Notes: generated by a model not told the origin, from the sequence alone. 64,000 nucleotides of DNA from Arboricoccus pini (GCF_900187945.1 NZ_FYEH01000002.1:310001-374000), one strand, 5' to 3'; shown: positions 50,888 to 59,724, counted from the first letter of the stretch. Numbers and translations: made by a program.

Positions 50888-53233
50888 TTGACCAAGTTTG
50901 CCAGAGCACGTTTCTGGCGGGATCGGCGCACGACGGTGCTCGCCTTGATGGGCCTGCTGGCAGTTTTGATCTCCTTTGGCGCCCAGAGCCTCAAAGATCT
51001 CAATCAATGGCATGAGCAACAATTGAGGGTCCTCAGGGACGGCACCTGGTTCACGCTTCAGGCCCAGGCGCATTTTAGTCGCCTTATGGTCGACCTCGAT
51101 CGATACGCAGAGGGTGACCCCACCGTCACGCATGATGCCCTCATGCTGCAGTTCGAGGTGTTCTGGAGCCGTGTCGACGTCTTCAGCTTCGAGCAGGCGG
51201 CCGTCGTCTTCCTGGGAGAGAATGGCGTCCAGGATTTCGTCCGCTCAAGCCTCGCGGTACTGCGACGGACCGAGCCCGGCCTTCAGGCATTGCACGCCGG
51301 GGACGCGGTAGCCGCGGCGACGATCCGACGCCAACTCGACGATGTAGGCAGCGCGCTCAGCACCCTGTCGCTCACTATCAACGCCAAGCAGGTCAACTCG
51401 CTGCAGACGAACGACGCGCGGAGCGCTGCCTTGTTCCGCCGCGTCTCGTTCGGTATGGCGGCCACCGCCGCGACCGGCGTCATCCTCGTCCTCATGCTCC
51501 TTAGCGCCATGCGCCAGCAACAACGACATCTCAAGACGGCGCTGGCCGCCGAACGGCAGGTCTCGACCGCCAAGGCGGATTTGCACGCGGTCATCGATTC
51601 CCTTCCTGCCATCATCTCGGCCAGGGATCAGGCAGGTCGCTATCTCTTCGTCAACCGGTCCTTCGCCCAATTCTTCGGTGTCTCGCAGACGGCGACCATC
51701 GGCTCCGCCTATCCTCCCCAGGGGATGCTGGCACCGCCAACCGGCGCGGATATGCCGTCGGGCGGCCATGGCGGCTATCACGAGGTCGAGGTCACGGCGC
51801 ACGACGGCAAAAAGCGAACCATGCTGATGACGGACGTGCCGCTTCGGGACGCCGGCCCGAATCCCGACCGCACCGTGCGCATCGCCCTCGACATTACCGA
51901 ACGCAAAGAGGCCGAGAACCGGATCCGCTTTCTGGCCGAGTGCGATGTCCTGACCGGCGTGCCGAACCGCGCCTTCCTGCTCGATCACCTGGACAAGCTA
52001 CTGCGGCAGCGCCCGCAGCCGCTCTTGAGCCTGACGATCGTCGATCTCGACGATTTCAAGGCGGTAAATGAAATGCTAGGCCATTCCGCCGGCGATGCGC
52101 TACTCGTGGCCCTGGCGCTGCGGCTCGGCGAGGGCGAGGGCAACCACATGATCTGCCGCCTGGGTGGCGATGAATTCGCCATCCTCAGCCAGGGTGTGCG
52201 CTCCGATCGCGCTGCCATGGCCCAGGCAGAAGCCCTGCAACTGCGGCTGCATCAGCCCTTCATCATCAACGATAATGTCGTGCACATCAGCGCCAGCCTC
52301 GGCCTCGCCATGACGCACCGAGAATCCAGCACGACCGCCGACCTGCTCCGCAACGCGGCAATAGCTCTCGCCAGCGCCAAGTCGAAGGGACGTGGGCGGA
52401 TCGCCTCCTTCACGGCCAGCCTCGCCGCCCAGCATACGCACCGCAAACGCCTCGAAGCCGACCTCCACGGCGCCCTCGCGAACGGGACCGAACTGCGGCT
52501 CGAATACCAGCCCAAATTCGAACTTTCCATGCGACAGCTGACCGGCTTTGAGACCCTGCTGCGCTGGGATCATCCGCAACTGGGACCCATCAGCCCCAGC
52601 GTTTTCGTGCCTATCGCCGAGGAAATCGGCCTGATCGGCCGCCTCGGCTCCTGGGTGATCACCGAGGCCGCGCGGCAGATCGCCGAATGGGAAGGCCGCG
52701 GACTGGCCTCCTGGCTCAAATTCGCCGTCAATCTCTCAGCCGCCCAATTCATCCACGGCGATATCGTCAGCTCCACCATCGGCATTCTCCGCACGGCCGG
52801 CGTCCGCCCCGACCGGCTCTCGATCGAGATCACCGAGAGTATCTTGATGCGCGACGTCGTGCGCGCCTCCGACGCCCTGAAGCGCTTCCGCGAACATGGC
52901 ATCGGCGTATCGATCGACGATTTCGGCACCGGCTTCTCCTCCCTCAGCTACCTCGTCCAGTTTCCCTTCGACGAGCTCAAGATCGATCGCCATTTCGTCC
53001 GTACGATGCTGCATTCTCCCGCCGCCCGCGCCGTCGTCCGCAGCGTCATCGACCTTGCGCGCAGTCTCGAGGCCACCGTCGTCGCCGAGGGCATCGAGAA
53101 CGAGCGTCAGCTCATCGCCCTGCACGACATGGGCTGCCGGCTTGGCCAGGGCTTCTTCCTGAGCGAACCCCTCCGGCCGGCCGCCGCCGCCCTGCTCATG
53201 GAAGGTTGCAGGGCCCTGGCCGTCGCGTCCTGA
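50888..53233 (+). CDS. PAS-GGDEF-EAL cyclic-di-GMP protein
   Basis: A 781-residue membrane signalling protein. Two helices (VLALMGLLAVLISFGAQ near residue 20 and AATAATGVILVLMLLSAM near 200) flank a periplasmic helical sensor region. A PAS domain (about 235-340) precedes GGDEF, intact in CRLGGDEFAILS (about 425). The EAL domain has ETL in place of EAL (TGFETLLRW, about 553) but keeps the Glu and has DDFGTGFSSLSYL. The start is probably TTG 50888, since no ATG lies before the first helix. The SUOX-fold protein upstream may be its periplasmic partner. Confidence 0.9.
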   Translation: MTKFARARFWRDRRTTVLALMGLLAVLISFGAQSLKDLNQWHEQQLRVLRDGTWFTLQAQAHFSRLMVDLDRYAEGDPTVTHDALMLQFEVFWSRVDVFSFEQAAVVFLGENGVQDFVRSSLAVLRRTEPGLQALHAGDAVAAATIRRQLDDVGSALSTLSLTINAKQVNSLQTNDARSAALFRRVSFGMAATAATGVILVLMLLSAMRQQQRHLKTALAAERQVSTAKADLHAVIDSLPAIISARDQAGRYLFVNRSFAQFFGVSQTATIGSAYPPQGMLAPPTGADMPSGGHGGYHEVEVTAHDGKKRTMLMTDVPLRDAGPNPDRTVRIALDITERKEAENRIRFLAECDVLTGVPNRAFLLDHLDKLLRQRPQPLLSLTIVDLDDFKAVNEMLGHSAGDALLVALALRLGEGEGNHMICRLGGDEFAILSQGVRSDRAAMAQAEALQLRLHQPFIINDNVVHISASLGLAMTHRESSTTADLLRNAAIALASAKSKGRGRIASFTASLAAQHTHRKRLEADLHGALANGTELRLEYQPKFELSMRQLTGFETLLRWDHPQLGPISPSVFVPIAEEIGLIGRLGSWVITEAARQIAEWEGRGLASWLKFAVNLSAAQFIHGDIVSSTIGILRTAGVRPDRLSIEITESILMRDVVRASDALKRFREHGIGVSIDDFGTGFSSLSYLVQFPFDELKIDRHFVRTMLHSPAARAVVRSVIDLARSLEATVVAEGIENERQLIALHDMGCRLGQGFFLSEPLRPAAAALLMEGCRALAVAS

Positions 53234-53386
53234 AGGTCACGCCCACAGGCCAAGGCCAGCATCGACCACCGCGCCGCCTCGAGCCGCCAGCCACGCTTGC
53301 GGCCGACGCACGCGTCGGGCCCTTAGCTCGCGTCGTCCATGACTTCGCGAGCAGACAGAGCCTGAGGCCGCCTCCCCGTCACCGGC

Positions 53387-54382
53387 TCATGACAGCCGAA
53401 CCTCGTTCAGCAAGGGCTCGCCCGCCTCGAAGGCCCGAACATTCGCTAGTGTCGTTGCGCAGATCGTGTCGATTGCCTCACGCGTAAAAAACGCCTGGTG
53501 GCCCGTGACGATGACATTGGGAAACGAAACGAGGCGCTGGATGACGTCATCGCCGATGACGTCGCTCGAATGATCGCGAAAAAACAAGCTTGCCTCCTGC
53601 TCGTAGACGTCGATCCCGAGGCCACCGATGCGCCCGGCCTTGAGCGCCTCGATGGCAGCCAGCGTATCGACGAGACCGCCCCTACTCGTATTGATCAAAA
53701 GAAGGCCCGGCCTCGCCTGGGCCAGCGCCTCCGCATCGACGATATGCCGCGTCGCGTCCGTCAGCGGACAGTGCAGGGAAACAATGTCACTCGTCGCCAT
53801 CAACTCGGCCGACGTAAGATAATGACCGCCCAGCGCCTCGAACGCCGGATTGGGAAACGGATCAAACCCGACAATCTCGCAGCCGAATCCCTGCATGATC
53901 GAAGCAAAGACCCGGCCGATCTTGCCCGTGCCGATGACACCCACCCTGCGCCCGCGCAGATCAAAGCCCAAAAGTCCGTCCAGCTCGAAATTACCCTCCC
54001 GCGTGCGATTATAGGCGCGATGAATCTTCCGGTTGAGCGCCAGGATCAATCCAACCGCAAATTCCGCAACGGCATAAGGCGAGTAGCTCTCGACCCGGGC
54101 CACACGCAAACCCAGATCGCGCGCCGCCGCGAGATCAATGTGGTTGAAGCCCGTCGAACGCGTGGCGATGAACCTGGTCCCCCCCGCCGACAAACCCGTC
54201 AGCACCTCGCGGTCGACAAGGTCGTTGACGAAAACCGAAACCGCCGGAAACCCCTCCGCCAGCGTCACCGTATGCGGCTCGAGCATAACCTCGTGAAAGA
54301 TCAACTCGTGCCCGAACGCTCGATTCGCCTCCGTCAGGAACTCCCGATCATACCGCTTGGCGCTAAATACCGCGACGCGCAT
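53387..54382 (-). CDS. ldhA: D-lactate dehydrogenase-type 2-hydroxyacid dehydrogenase
   Basis: A 331-residue NAD-dependent D-isomer-specific 2-hydroxyacid dehydrogenase, closest in layout to fermentative LdhA. The Rossmann motif is GVIGTGKIGRVFAS; catalytic Arg is in INTSRGGLVDT, Glu in IDVYEQEASLFF and His in TGHQAFFTREA. The opening RVAVFSAKRYDREFL matches LdhA. ATG 54382 gives the normal length; an open extension to 54745 has no homology. It would reduce pyruvate to D-lactate. Confidence 0.88.
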   Translation of the reverse strand: MRVAVFSAKRYDREFLTEANRAFGHELIFHEVMLEPHTVTLAEGFPAVSVFVNDLVDREVLTGLSAGGTRFIATRSTGFNHIDLAAARDLGLRVARVESYSPYAVAEFAVGLILALNRKIHRAYNRTREGNFELDGLLGFDLRGRRVGVIGTGKIGRVFASIMQGFGCEIVGFDPFPNPAFEALGGHYLTSAELMATSDIVSLHCPLTDATRHIVDAEALAQARPGLLLINTSRGGLVDTLAAIEALKAGRIGGLGIDVYEQEASLFFRDHSSDVIGDDVIQRLVSFPNVIVTGHQAFFTREAIDTICATTLANVRAFEAGEPLLNEVRLS

Positions 54383-54499
54383 CCACCCCATCCCCACAAC
54401 CCAGCAATCCCACTCAGTATGAGAACAACCGCTCATCCGCCAAGCCCGATTACGTGAGAGGAGGAAGCAGGCTCCGTCGGCCTTCGAGAAAGCAGGGAT

Positions 54500-54550
54500 G
54501 CCTCCGGCGGCCAGGGGCCGAAAGGCCCCTGGACCCGGGTTGGGGCGGGA
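54500..54550 (+). repeat. Palindromic interspersed repeat, copy 1
   Basis: CCAGGGGCC and GGCCCCTGG form a nine-base perfect stem capped by a GAAA tetraloop (54511-54532). Flanks read GCCTCCGGCGG on the left and ACCCGGG on the right. A related element lies in reverse orientation at 55436-55477. Both sit in the intergenic regions on either side of the same gene. Confidence 0.65.
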
Positions 54551-54590
54551 TTGTTGGTGCGGGTGAGGATCGAGTCTTAGCCGGCCAGGA

Positions 54591-55361
54591 TCACGAGGGC
54601 GGGCCGGTCCCGTAGCGGCCGATCTTCCGGGCACCCTGCAAGCGTATCGCCGCCTGCATGCTCTCCGCCGGCCGCTCGTGCCAGTACCGCGCCACACCCC
54701 GCGCCACCGCCTCCAGGCGAAGCGAGGGCAGCGCGTTCTGACCAAGGCCCGTACCCATCCGCTCGGCCTCGGACGCCAGCTTGTCCGCCAGCCGGTTCAG
54801 CTCAGCCCGATTGTCCCGCGCCACCCGGCGCAGATCGGCCAGGGCCAGCGCTTCCGCCTCCTCCTGGTGCTCGGGTATCGCCGCGCAATGGCTCCAGTCG
54901 CCCGGCGGCTGGCGCGGTTCGGCCGGCGGTGCGGCCTCGCGACGCTCGGGCCTGGGCTGCGTCTCCCGCGCGGCGGCCTCGGCCCGGGCGACGAAACGCT
55001 CGGCCATGCTCCGGGCCGGATCGCGGCCCCGGTGCTGCTCATGGAGGACGAACATGGCGACCCGCATGTCGCCCGTCTCCAGACCCATCTCCAGGATGGA
55101 GAGCGCCAGGGGTGCCAGCCGGGCGATGCGCTCCTCATAAGGGAGCGATGCCACCGCGCTGTAATGCCGAAGCAGCTCCTGGAACTCCTCGTCCCGCAGC
55201 AGCTTCTCGACTTCCATGACCGGCACGCGGTTGACGAGCGCCATCTCCTGGGCGGTACGTCCGGCCGCCATGGCCTGGGCCGTGCGCCTGCGATCACGCC
55301 TGGCCCAGAAGGGGTAGCGGCGCCGTGGCGGCTTGGGGGCGAGGCGATCGGTCCAGTCCAT
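54591..55361 (-). CDS. Helix-turn-helix-like hypothetical protein
   Basis: A 256-residue protein I cannot assign. It begins with a basic region (APKPPRRRYPFWARRDRRR), then a helix-turn-helix-like segment (RTAQEMALVNRVPVMEVEKL) and a helical body (YEERIARLAPLALSILEMGL, DMRVAMFVLHEQHRGRDP). A Pro/Glu-rich linker follows and a C-terminal helical part (LRRVARDNRAELNRLADKLA). The early half recalls small-terminase-type proteins, but that is weak. ATG 55361 was chosen over a TTG at 55397, which lies in a palindrome. The palindrome just upstream suggests autoregulation. Confidence 0.5.
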   Translation of the reverse strand: MDWTDRLAPKPPRRRYPFWARRDRRRTAQAMAAGRTAQEMALVNRVPVMEVEKLLRDEEFQELLRHYSAVASLPYEERIARLAPLALSILEMGLETGDMRVAMFVLHEQHRGRDPARSMAERFVARAEAAARETQPRPERREAAPPAEPRQPPGDWSHCAAIPEHQEEAEALALADLRRVARDNRAELNRLADKLASEAERMGTGLGQNALPSLRLEAVARGVARYWHERPAESMQAAIRLQGARKIGRYGTGPPS

Positions 55362-55370
55362 GGGGCCCAC

Positions 55371-55396
55371 TGTACAAGGAATATAGTCCTTATACA
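55371..55396 (-). promoter_or_regulatory. Palindrome at the promoter of the HTH-like gene
   Basis: TGTACAAGGA and TCCTTATACA (nine of ten bases pair) flank a six-base centre, 10 to 35 bases upstream of the ATG of the HTH-like gene. On the coding strand the region also holds TATA-rich promoter-like sequence (TATATT). A DNA-binding product of the adjacent gene could bind here. Confidence 0.55.
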
Positions 55397-55435
55397 ATAG
55401 CTCTCATGCGCCGCCCGCTGTCCGACCCACCCATC

Positions 55436-55477
55436 GCCCCCAGGTCCAGGAGGCGGTGCCTCCTGGTCGCCGAAGGC
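55436..55477 (-). repeat. Palindromic interspersed repeat, copy 2
   Basis: CCAGGAGGC and GCCTCCTGG form a perfect nine-base stem around GGT (55446-55466). Read on the minus strand, its flanks (GCCTTCGGCGA on the left, ACCTGGG on the right) match those of copy 1, so the two copies face each other across the HTH-like gene. Confidence 0.65.
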
Positions 55478-55491
55478 CCTTCACTCTTTTA

Positions 55492-55872
55492 TTAAGGTGC
55501 CGTGCCCTGTACCTGTTTCTTGGCGTGGGTCAGTTTTTTCTGGCCGCTTTTGGCGGCTGCCTGGGTGTGGGTTCTGGCCTTGCTCGCCTGGCTGTGGATG
55601 GTGCTCTTGCCCGTCTGCATGCCCGTTTTGGCCTTGCCCATTTGATCCTGGGTCATGGAGTTGCCGCCGGTCATGGGCGTATTTCCGGCGCCCGAGGCAT
55701 TGCCGCCCGTCATGGGCGCGTTGCCGACACCCGAGGAATTGGCACCGGCTCCGGAAGTATCGCCGCCGGCTGGCGGAGGGGATGCTTGATCGGTGCTCTG
55801 GGCCATTGCCGGGACTGTCGCGCCCAATAGCGCGGCCGCCAATCCGAGGGCGGCGATCTTTGTCGTACGCAT
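55492..55872 (-). CDS. Secreted low-complexity protein
   Basis: A 126-residue exported protein. The signal peptide (MRTTKIAALGLAAALLGATV) is cut near AMAQ. The mature part is Gly/Asn/Ser-rich with tandem near-repeats of about 14 residues (SGVGNAPMTGGNA and SGAGNTPMTGGNS), then a Lys/Ala/Gln/Thr-rich tail (KARTHTQAAAKSGQKKLTHA). GGAGAG lies eight bases before the ATG. It lacks Cys and any known domain, and probably acts as a periplasmic or surface-exposed stress protein; the role is unknown. Confidence 0.65.
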   Translation of the reverse strand: MRTTKIAALGLAAALLGATVPAMAQSTDQASPPPAGGDTSGAGANSSGVGNAPMTGGNASGAGNTPMTGGNSMTQDQMGKAKTGMQTGKSTIHSQASKARTHTQAAAKSGQKKLTHAKKQVQGTAP

Positions 55873-56665
55873 GGGGCTGACTCTCCTTTAGTTATCCATT
55901 CGCCCCCGACAAATGGGTGCCCTCGGCATTGGGTTCCACTTCCACAACGTTTTTCTGACAATACCCGCCTAACAAGGCGGCAACATATATCGCTATAATG
56001 TCAATATTTTCTCATCTCATTAACAAAAAAGAAAGAACATCCATCTTCGTTGAAAATCATCATTGAATTTTTGAACAAGAAATTATCGGATTTATATGAC
56101 GCCGCATTCATACGAATCCGGCGGCGTGGAATGTCTTATTTTCATCTAGATCGAAGTCGATGTGGCAATATCCTGTCCATGGCCCGATCATCGCGCGCAA
56201 TGACGCATGCCCCTAGCCGTCCGTCGACGAGGATGGGTGGCTGGACCCACCTCGCAAGCCAGAGGATGCCGTGGGCGATATCCGACATGGAAATGGCCGA
56301 TGCTTGCGGCAGCCTCTCAACGAGCGGTCGCCTGTCCATCGACTATCCAACGGCCTACCGATGCCGTGATCGTCGACGCGAAAATTGCCTTGCCTCCGGC
56401 CGCTATCTTGCGCGGCCAAGGCGGGAGACCCGCCTTTCGACATCTGGCTTGGCGACGGGGCCGCGATGCGGGCAGGATCCGCTCCTCAGGCTGAGGCGGA
56501 AATCTACTTTACGACCCGCCCCAACGCTCCTGCCCCCCGGCAGCAAACCGCGAGCGCTTTTGCCCAGGATCTTGCCACGGGAAGGCCGCACCCCGTCGCC
56601 GACGTCGCGCTGGCACTTGTTCATGCGCGCGCGGGATTCCTTACTCATCCTTCAGGGGTGCCCCG
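55873..56665. other. Gene-poor region with an AT-rich island
   Basis: About 790 bases with no gene I can support. From 55981 to about 56120 the base composition drops sharply to AT-rich (for example CATATATCGCTATAATG), unlike the GC-rich flanks. It includes a perfect TATAAT (55994-55999) but no well-placed -35 box, and a small hairpin, CCGCCT-AACA-AGGCGG, at 55965-55980. The frame from 56050 has a TTG start and no family resemblance. The rest (56140-56665) may contain decayed coding sequence. Confidence 0.5.
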
Positions 56666-57652
56666 TCAGTCGGCGACCTCGATGACCAGCTTGCCGAAAT
56701 GGCCGGCACCTTGAAGCGCCTCATAGGCGGCCTCGGCATCCTCGAAGCCGAAGACCTGATCGACTTGCGGCTTGATACCTGTGGCCACCAGCGATCGCAG
56801 CATCGCCACGGGACCCACATAAATGCCTTGCAGCGTGATGCGCTTTTCCAGGATGGCGCCAGTATTGACCGGTCCATCAAAGCCGGAGATCACGCCCATG
56901 AGGGAAATCCGGCCGTCGAAGCGCGTGGCCTCGAGCGTCCTGCTGAGGGTGGCCGGCCCGACGACGTCGACGGCGAGATCGACGCCGATCCCGCCCGTCA
57001 GGCGCAGCACTTCCTTTTCCCAGCTCTCGCAAGTGCGATAATTGATGACCTCGTCGGCGCCGAGAGCACGGGCGCGCTCCGACTTCGCGGTCGAGCTGGA
57101 AATCATGATGACGCGCGCACCCGCCATCTTCGCCAGCTGCAACGCGAAGATGGAAACACCGCCCGTGCCGAGCAGCAGCACCGTCTCACCGGGCTGGACG
57201 GGACGACGCTCGAAGAGGGCGGACCATGCCGTGACGCCGGCACAGGGCAAGGTCGCGGCCTCGTTAAAGCTCATGGCGTCCGGAATAGGCACGGCACCCG
57301 TGGCGGCGACGACCAGCCGCTCGGTCAAAACGCCATCCATGCCAGGGCCGCCAAGGCTGGTGGCCTTCTTGGCCGGCGAAAATGCGCCCTCCACCCAGCC
57401 GGGCATGAAGCCGATGACGACACGGTCGCCGATCGCGAAGCCTTTCACACCCTCGCCGATGGCGGTGACCACGCCAGCCCCGTCCGACATGGGCACGATA
57501 TCGCCGAACCGCTTGGCGATGATGAGGTCACGATAATTTAGCGATGCCGCCTTGATATCGATGGCGATCTGGCCGGCACCGGGCGGCGTCGCCTCGAAAG
57601 TGTCCCTCATAAGCCGAGGGCTTTCTTTTCCAGTCAGTTTGTAGTGTCGCAT
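56666..57652 (-). CDS. MDR-family NAD(P)H-dependent oxidoreductase
   Basis: A 328-residue medium-chain dehydrogenase/reductase of the quinone oxidoreductase/zinc-independent type. Marks are LNYRDLIIAKR, ATLPCAGVTAWSALFE, the Rossmann block VLLLGTGGVSIFALQLAK and VIMISSSTAKSERARALGA. Catalytic zinc ligands of alcohol dehydrogenases are absent. It is divergent from an HxlR regulator, a common pairing in which the regulator controls the reductase in response to electrophiles or quinones. The substrate is unknown. Confidence 0.88.
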   Translation of the reverse strand: MRHYKLTGKESPRLMRDTFEATPPGAGQIAIDIKAASLNYRDLIIAKRFGDIVPMSDGAGVVTAIGEGVKGFAIGDRVVIGFMPGWVEGAFSPAKKATSLGGPGMDGVLTERLVVAATGAVPIPDAMSFNEAATLPCAGVTAWSALFERRPVQPGETVLLLGTGGVSIFALQLAKMAGARVIMISSSTAKSERARALGADEVINYRTCESWEKEVLRLTGGIGVDLAVDVVGPATLSRTLEATRFDGRISLMGVISGFDGPVNTGAILEKRITLQGIYVGPVAMLRSLVATGIKPQVDQVFGFEDAEAAYEALQGAGHFGKLVIEVAD

Positions 57653-57730
57653 GGTTCCTCCTTTACGGAAGAGCTAGATAAGGCCGAGGCTACAAAAGAG
57701 TAAGTATGAACAATTTTAGCATGTACTATC

Positions 57731-58090
57731 ATGGATGATACTGTGACGACGCGCCGCGACCGGCGAAAGGCCGGCCGCACCGGCTGCGCCGTCGAGGCGA
57801 CGCTCTCGGTCATCGGCGGCGTGTGGAAGCCGGTGCTCCTGTTCCATCTCCTGGAGGGCAAGTTGCGCTTCAACGCGCTGTGCAGGCTCACGCCTTCAGC
57901 GACCCCGCGCATGATCACGCTCCAGCTCCGGGAATTGGAGGCCGACGGAATCATCAACCGGATCGTCTATCCGGAGGTGCCCCCCAAGGTGGAGTATGAG
58001 CTGACCGAACTCGGCAGGTCGCTGGCGCCCGTGCTTCTGAGCATGCGCGATTGGGGGCAGCGGCTGCAGATGCTGGAATCGGCAGCTTGA
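57731..58090 (+). CDS. HxlR-family transcriptional regulator
   Basis: A 119-residue winged-helix regulator. CAVEATLSVIGGVWKPVLLF holds the family Cys (Cys19) near the N-terminus, the site that senses thiol-reactive compounds in YodB and HypR. The wing follows in LRFNALCRLTPSATPRMITL and ELEADGIINRIVYPEVPPKV. It is divergent from the MDR oxidoreductase with 78 bases between them. That gap has an imperfect inverted repeat (GTATG...CATGTAC) that could be its operator. Confidence 0.9.
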   Translation: MDDTVTTRRDRRKAGRTGCAVEATLSVIGGVWKPVLLFHLLEGKLRFNALCRLTPSATPRMITLQLRELEADGIINRIVYPEVPPKVEYELTELGRSLAPVLLSMRDWGQRLQMLESAA

Positions 58091-58174
58091 CAGGCAGAGC
58101 GCGAGCGGATCAGGCCGCGTGCCATCGCCGTAGGCACCGACCAATCTCTAACCAGCCTAGCCTAGATCCTGGCC

Positions 58175-58684
58175 TCAGGCCGGCGGATCGAGCGCCACAT
58201 CGACGGTGCGGTAGACGCGACGGAAATAGACGAGGCCCGGCGCCTCGGGCCTGACGCGCAGGTCGACCACCTCGCAGAAGAGGACGGTGTGGGTCGAGAC
58301 GTCTCTGCGGTCGGTGATGCGGCAATCAAAGGAGACAATGGCCTCGCGCAGGGCGGGTGCACCGGTCGTGAGCGACGTCCAGTGCGCCTCGGGGAAGCGC
58401 TCGGCCAGCGGAACGTCGCCGACACCGGCAAACATCGAGGAGATCGTCTCGTGGCCCGGACCCAGCGTGTTGACGCAAAGGACGCCATTTTCCGCAAAGA
58501 CAGCGTGCTGGCGGCTAGCGCGGTTCTGGCAGACCAGCAAGGTCGGTGGCCGATCGGTGACCGAGCAGACGGCCGAGGCGGTAAAGCCGCCGCGACCGGC
58601 CGGTCCGTCGGTGGTGATGACGTTGACGGCGGCCGAGAGCCGCGCCATGGCATCGCGATAGGCCTCGATCGTTAAGGGCGACAT
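58175..58684 (-). CDS. Flavin reductase (HpaC/RutF type)
   Basis: A 169-residue NAD(P)H:flavin reductase of the split-barrel type. It resembles the reductase component of two-component aromatic hydroxylases and pyrimidine-catabolism monooxygenases (RutF, HpaC). Family blocks are AAVNVITTDGPAGRGGFTASAV, TLLVCQNRASRQ and GVLCVNTLG; the C-terminus has VYFRRVYRTVDV. AAGG lies seven bases before the ATG. No partner hydroxylase is nearby. It is convergent with the HxlR gene. Confidence 0.88.
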   Translation of the reverse strand: MSPLTIEAYRDAMARLSAAVNVITTDGPAGRGGFTASAVCSVTDRPPTLLVCQNRASRQHAVFAENGVLCVNTLGPGHETISSMFAGVGDVPLAERFPEAHWTSLTTGAPALREAIVSFDCRITDRRDVSTHTVLFCEVVDLRVRPEAPGLVYFRRVYRTVDVALDPPA

Positions 58685-58875
58685 GCGTTGACCTTCCCCT
58701 GCCTCTGGACCCCCTGTCGCTGGCCCATTCGGCTGCCTCCGTCGCGCATTATCTCAAGCGTGGCCGGTCCGCGCCATCCCTCTCGGCCGTTGGCAGGCAT
58801 AGCGGGGTTCGCCCGAGGGCATGGAAAGTGGCAGGCGAAGCGCGGACGGCCGGTCGCAAACGGGGTACCAGCGCT

Positions 58876-59718
58876 ATGATCGGCGTCTTCGATTCCGGGC
58901 ATGGCGGCCTTACCGTGCAGCGGCATCTCTCAGCGATACTGCCGGGGGAATCGTTTCTCTATCTAGGCGACCATGCGCGAGCACCTTATGGCAGCCGCCC
59001 GCCGGGGGAGGTCCTGGCCTTCACCCAGGCAGCCTGTGCCCGGCTCTTCGAGCACGGCTGCGGCCTCGTCATCCTGGCCTGCAACACGGCGGCGACGCGG
59101 GCCCTTCGCCCCCTGCAGCAGGTCTGGCTGCCGAGGGTGGCACCTGAGCGGCGTATTCTTGGAATCGTCGTGCCGACGATAGAGGCCATGACCGGCATGC
59201 CCTGGGCCGGAGGCCCACCGCTGGTGCGAGCACCGCTGGCACCAGCCACAATCGGGGTCTTCGGCACCAAGCTGACGGTCGAGAGCGACGTCTACCCGAT
59301 CGAGGTCGCCAAGCGGGCACCCGAGGTCTCGGTGATCCAGGAAGCCTGCCTCGACCTCGCGATGGCGATTGAGCGGGACGCGGCCCAATCCGACCTCGAG
59401 GCGCTGGTCAGAGCATCGACGACGGCTCTCCTGGCCAAACTCCAGGGGCGGCGCCTCGATGCCGTCGCGCTTGCCTGCACCCATTATCCCCTGGTGGCAT
59501 CGCTCTTCATGCGGCACCTGCCGCCAGCGACGCTCATGCTCTCCCAGGGCGAACTCACAGCACTTAGCCTTCGCGCCTATCTCGAGCGGCATCCCCGCTT
59601 CCGGCGGCAGCCGGGCGAAGAGCCCGGATGCCGCTATCTGACGACCGGCGATCCGGCGGCGGTCACGCGCATCGCCACGCGCTTTGCCGGCCAGCCCGTG
59701 CCGTTCGCGACCGCCTGA
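58876..59718 (+). CDS. murI: Glutamate racemase
   Basis: A 280-residue racemase that makes D-glutamate for peptidoglycan. The two catalytic Cys are in LACNTAATRAL and LACTHYPLVAS, and the opening GVFDSGHGGLTV has His where most have Val in FDSGVGG. LGDHARAPYGSR and GVFGTKLTVESDVYP are the other blocks. ATG 58876 gives the standard N-terminus. It is convergent with the L,D-transpeptidase gene; both act on cell-wall peptides. Confidence 0.9.
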   Translation: MIGVFDSGHGGLTVQRHLSAILPGESFLYLGDHARAPYGSRPPGEVLAFTQAACARLFEHGCGLVILACNTAATRALRPLQQVWLPRVAPERRILGIVVPTIEAMTGMPWAGGPPLVRAPLAPATIGVFGTKLTVESDVYPIEVAKRAPEVSVIQEACLDLAMAIERDAAQSDLEALVRASTTALLAKLQGRRLDAVALACTHYPLVASLFMRHLPPATLMLSQGELTALSLRAYLERHPRFRRQPGEEPGCRYLTTGDPAAVTRIATRFAGQPVPFATA

Positions 59719-59724
59719 AGGGCC

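Noticed and set aside
54383-54745. N-terminal extension of the D-lactate dehydrogenase
   Set aside because: The standard LdhA N-terminus starts at 54382; the extension crosses the palindromic repeat and part of the next gene.
56050-56685. 211-codon plus-strand frame starting in the AT-rich island
   Set aside because: TTG start, no ribosome site, no family resemblance, and composition changes midway; it overlaps the end of the MDR gene.
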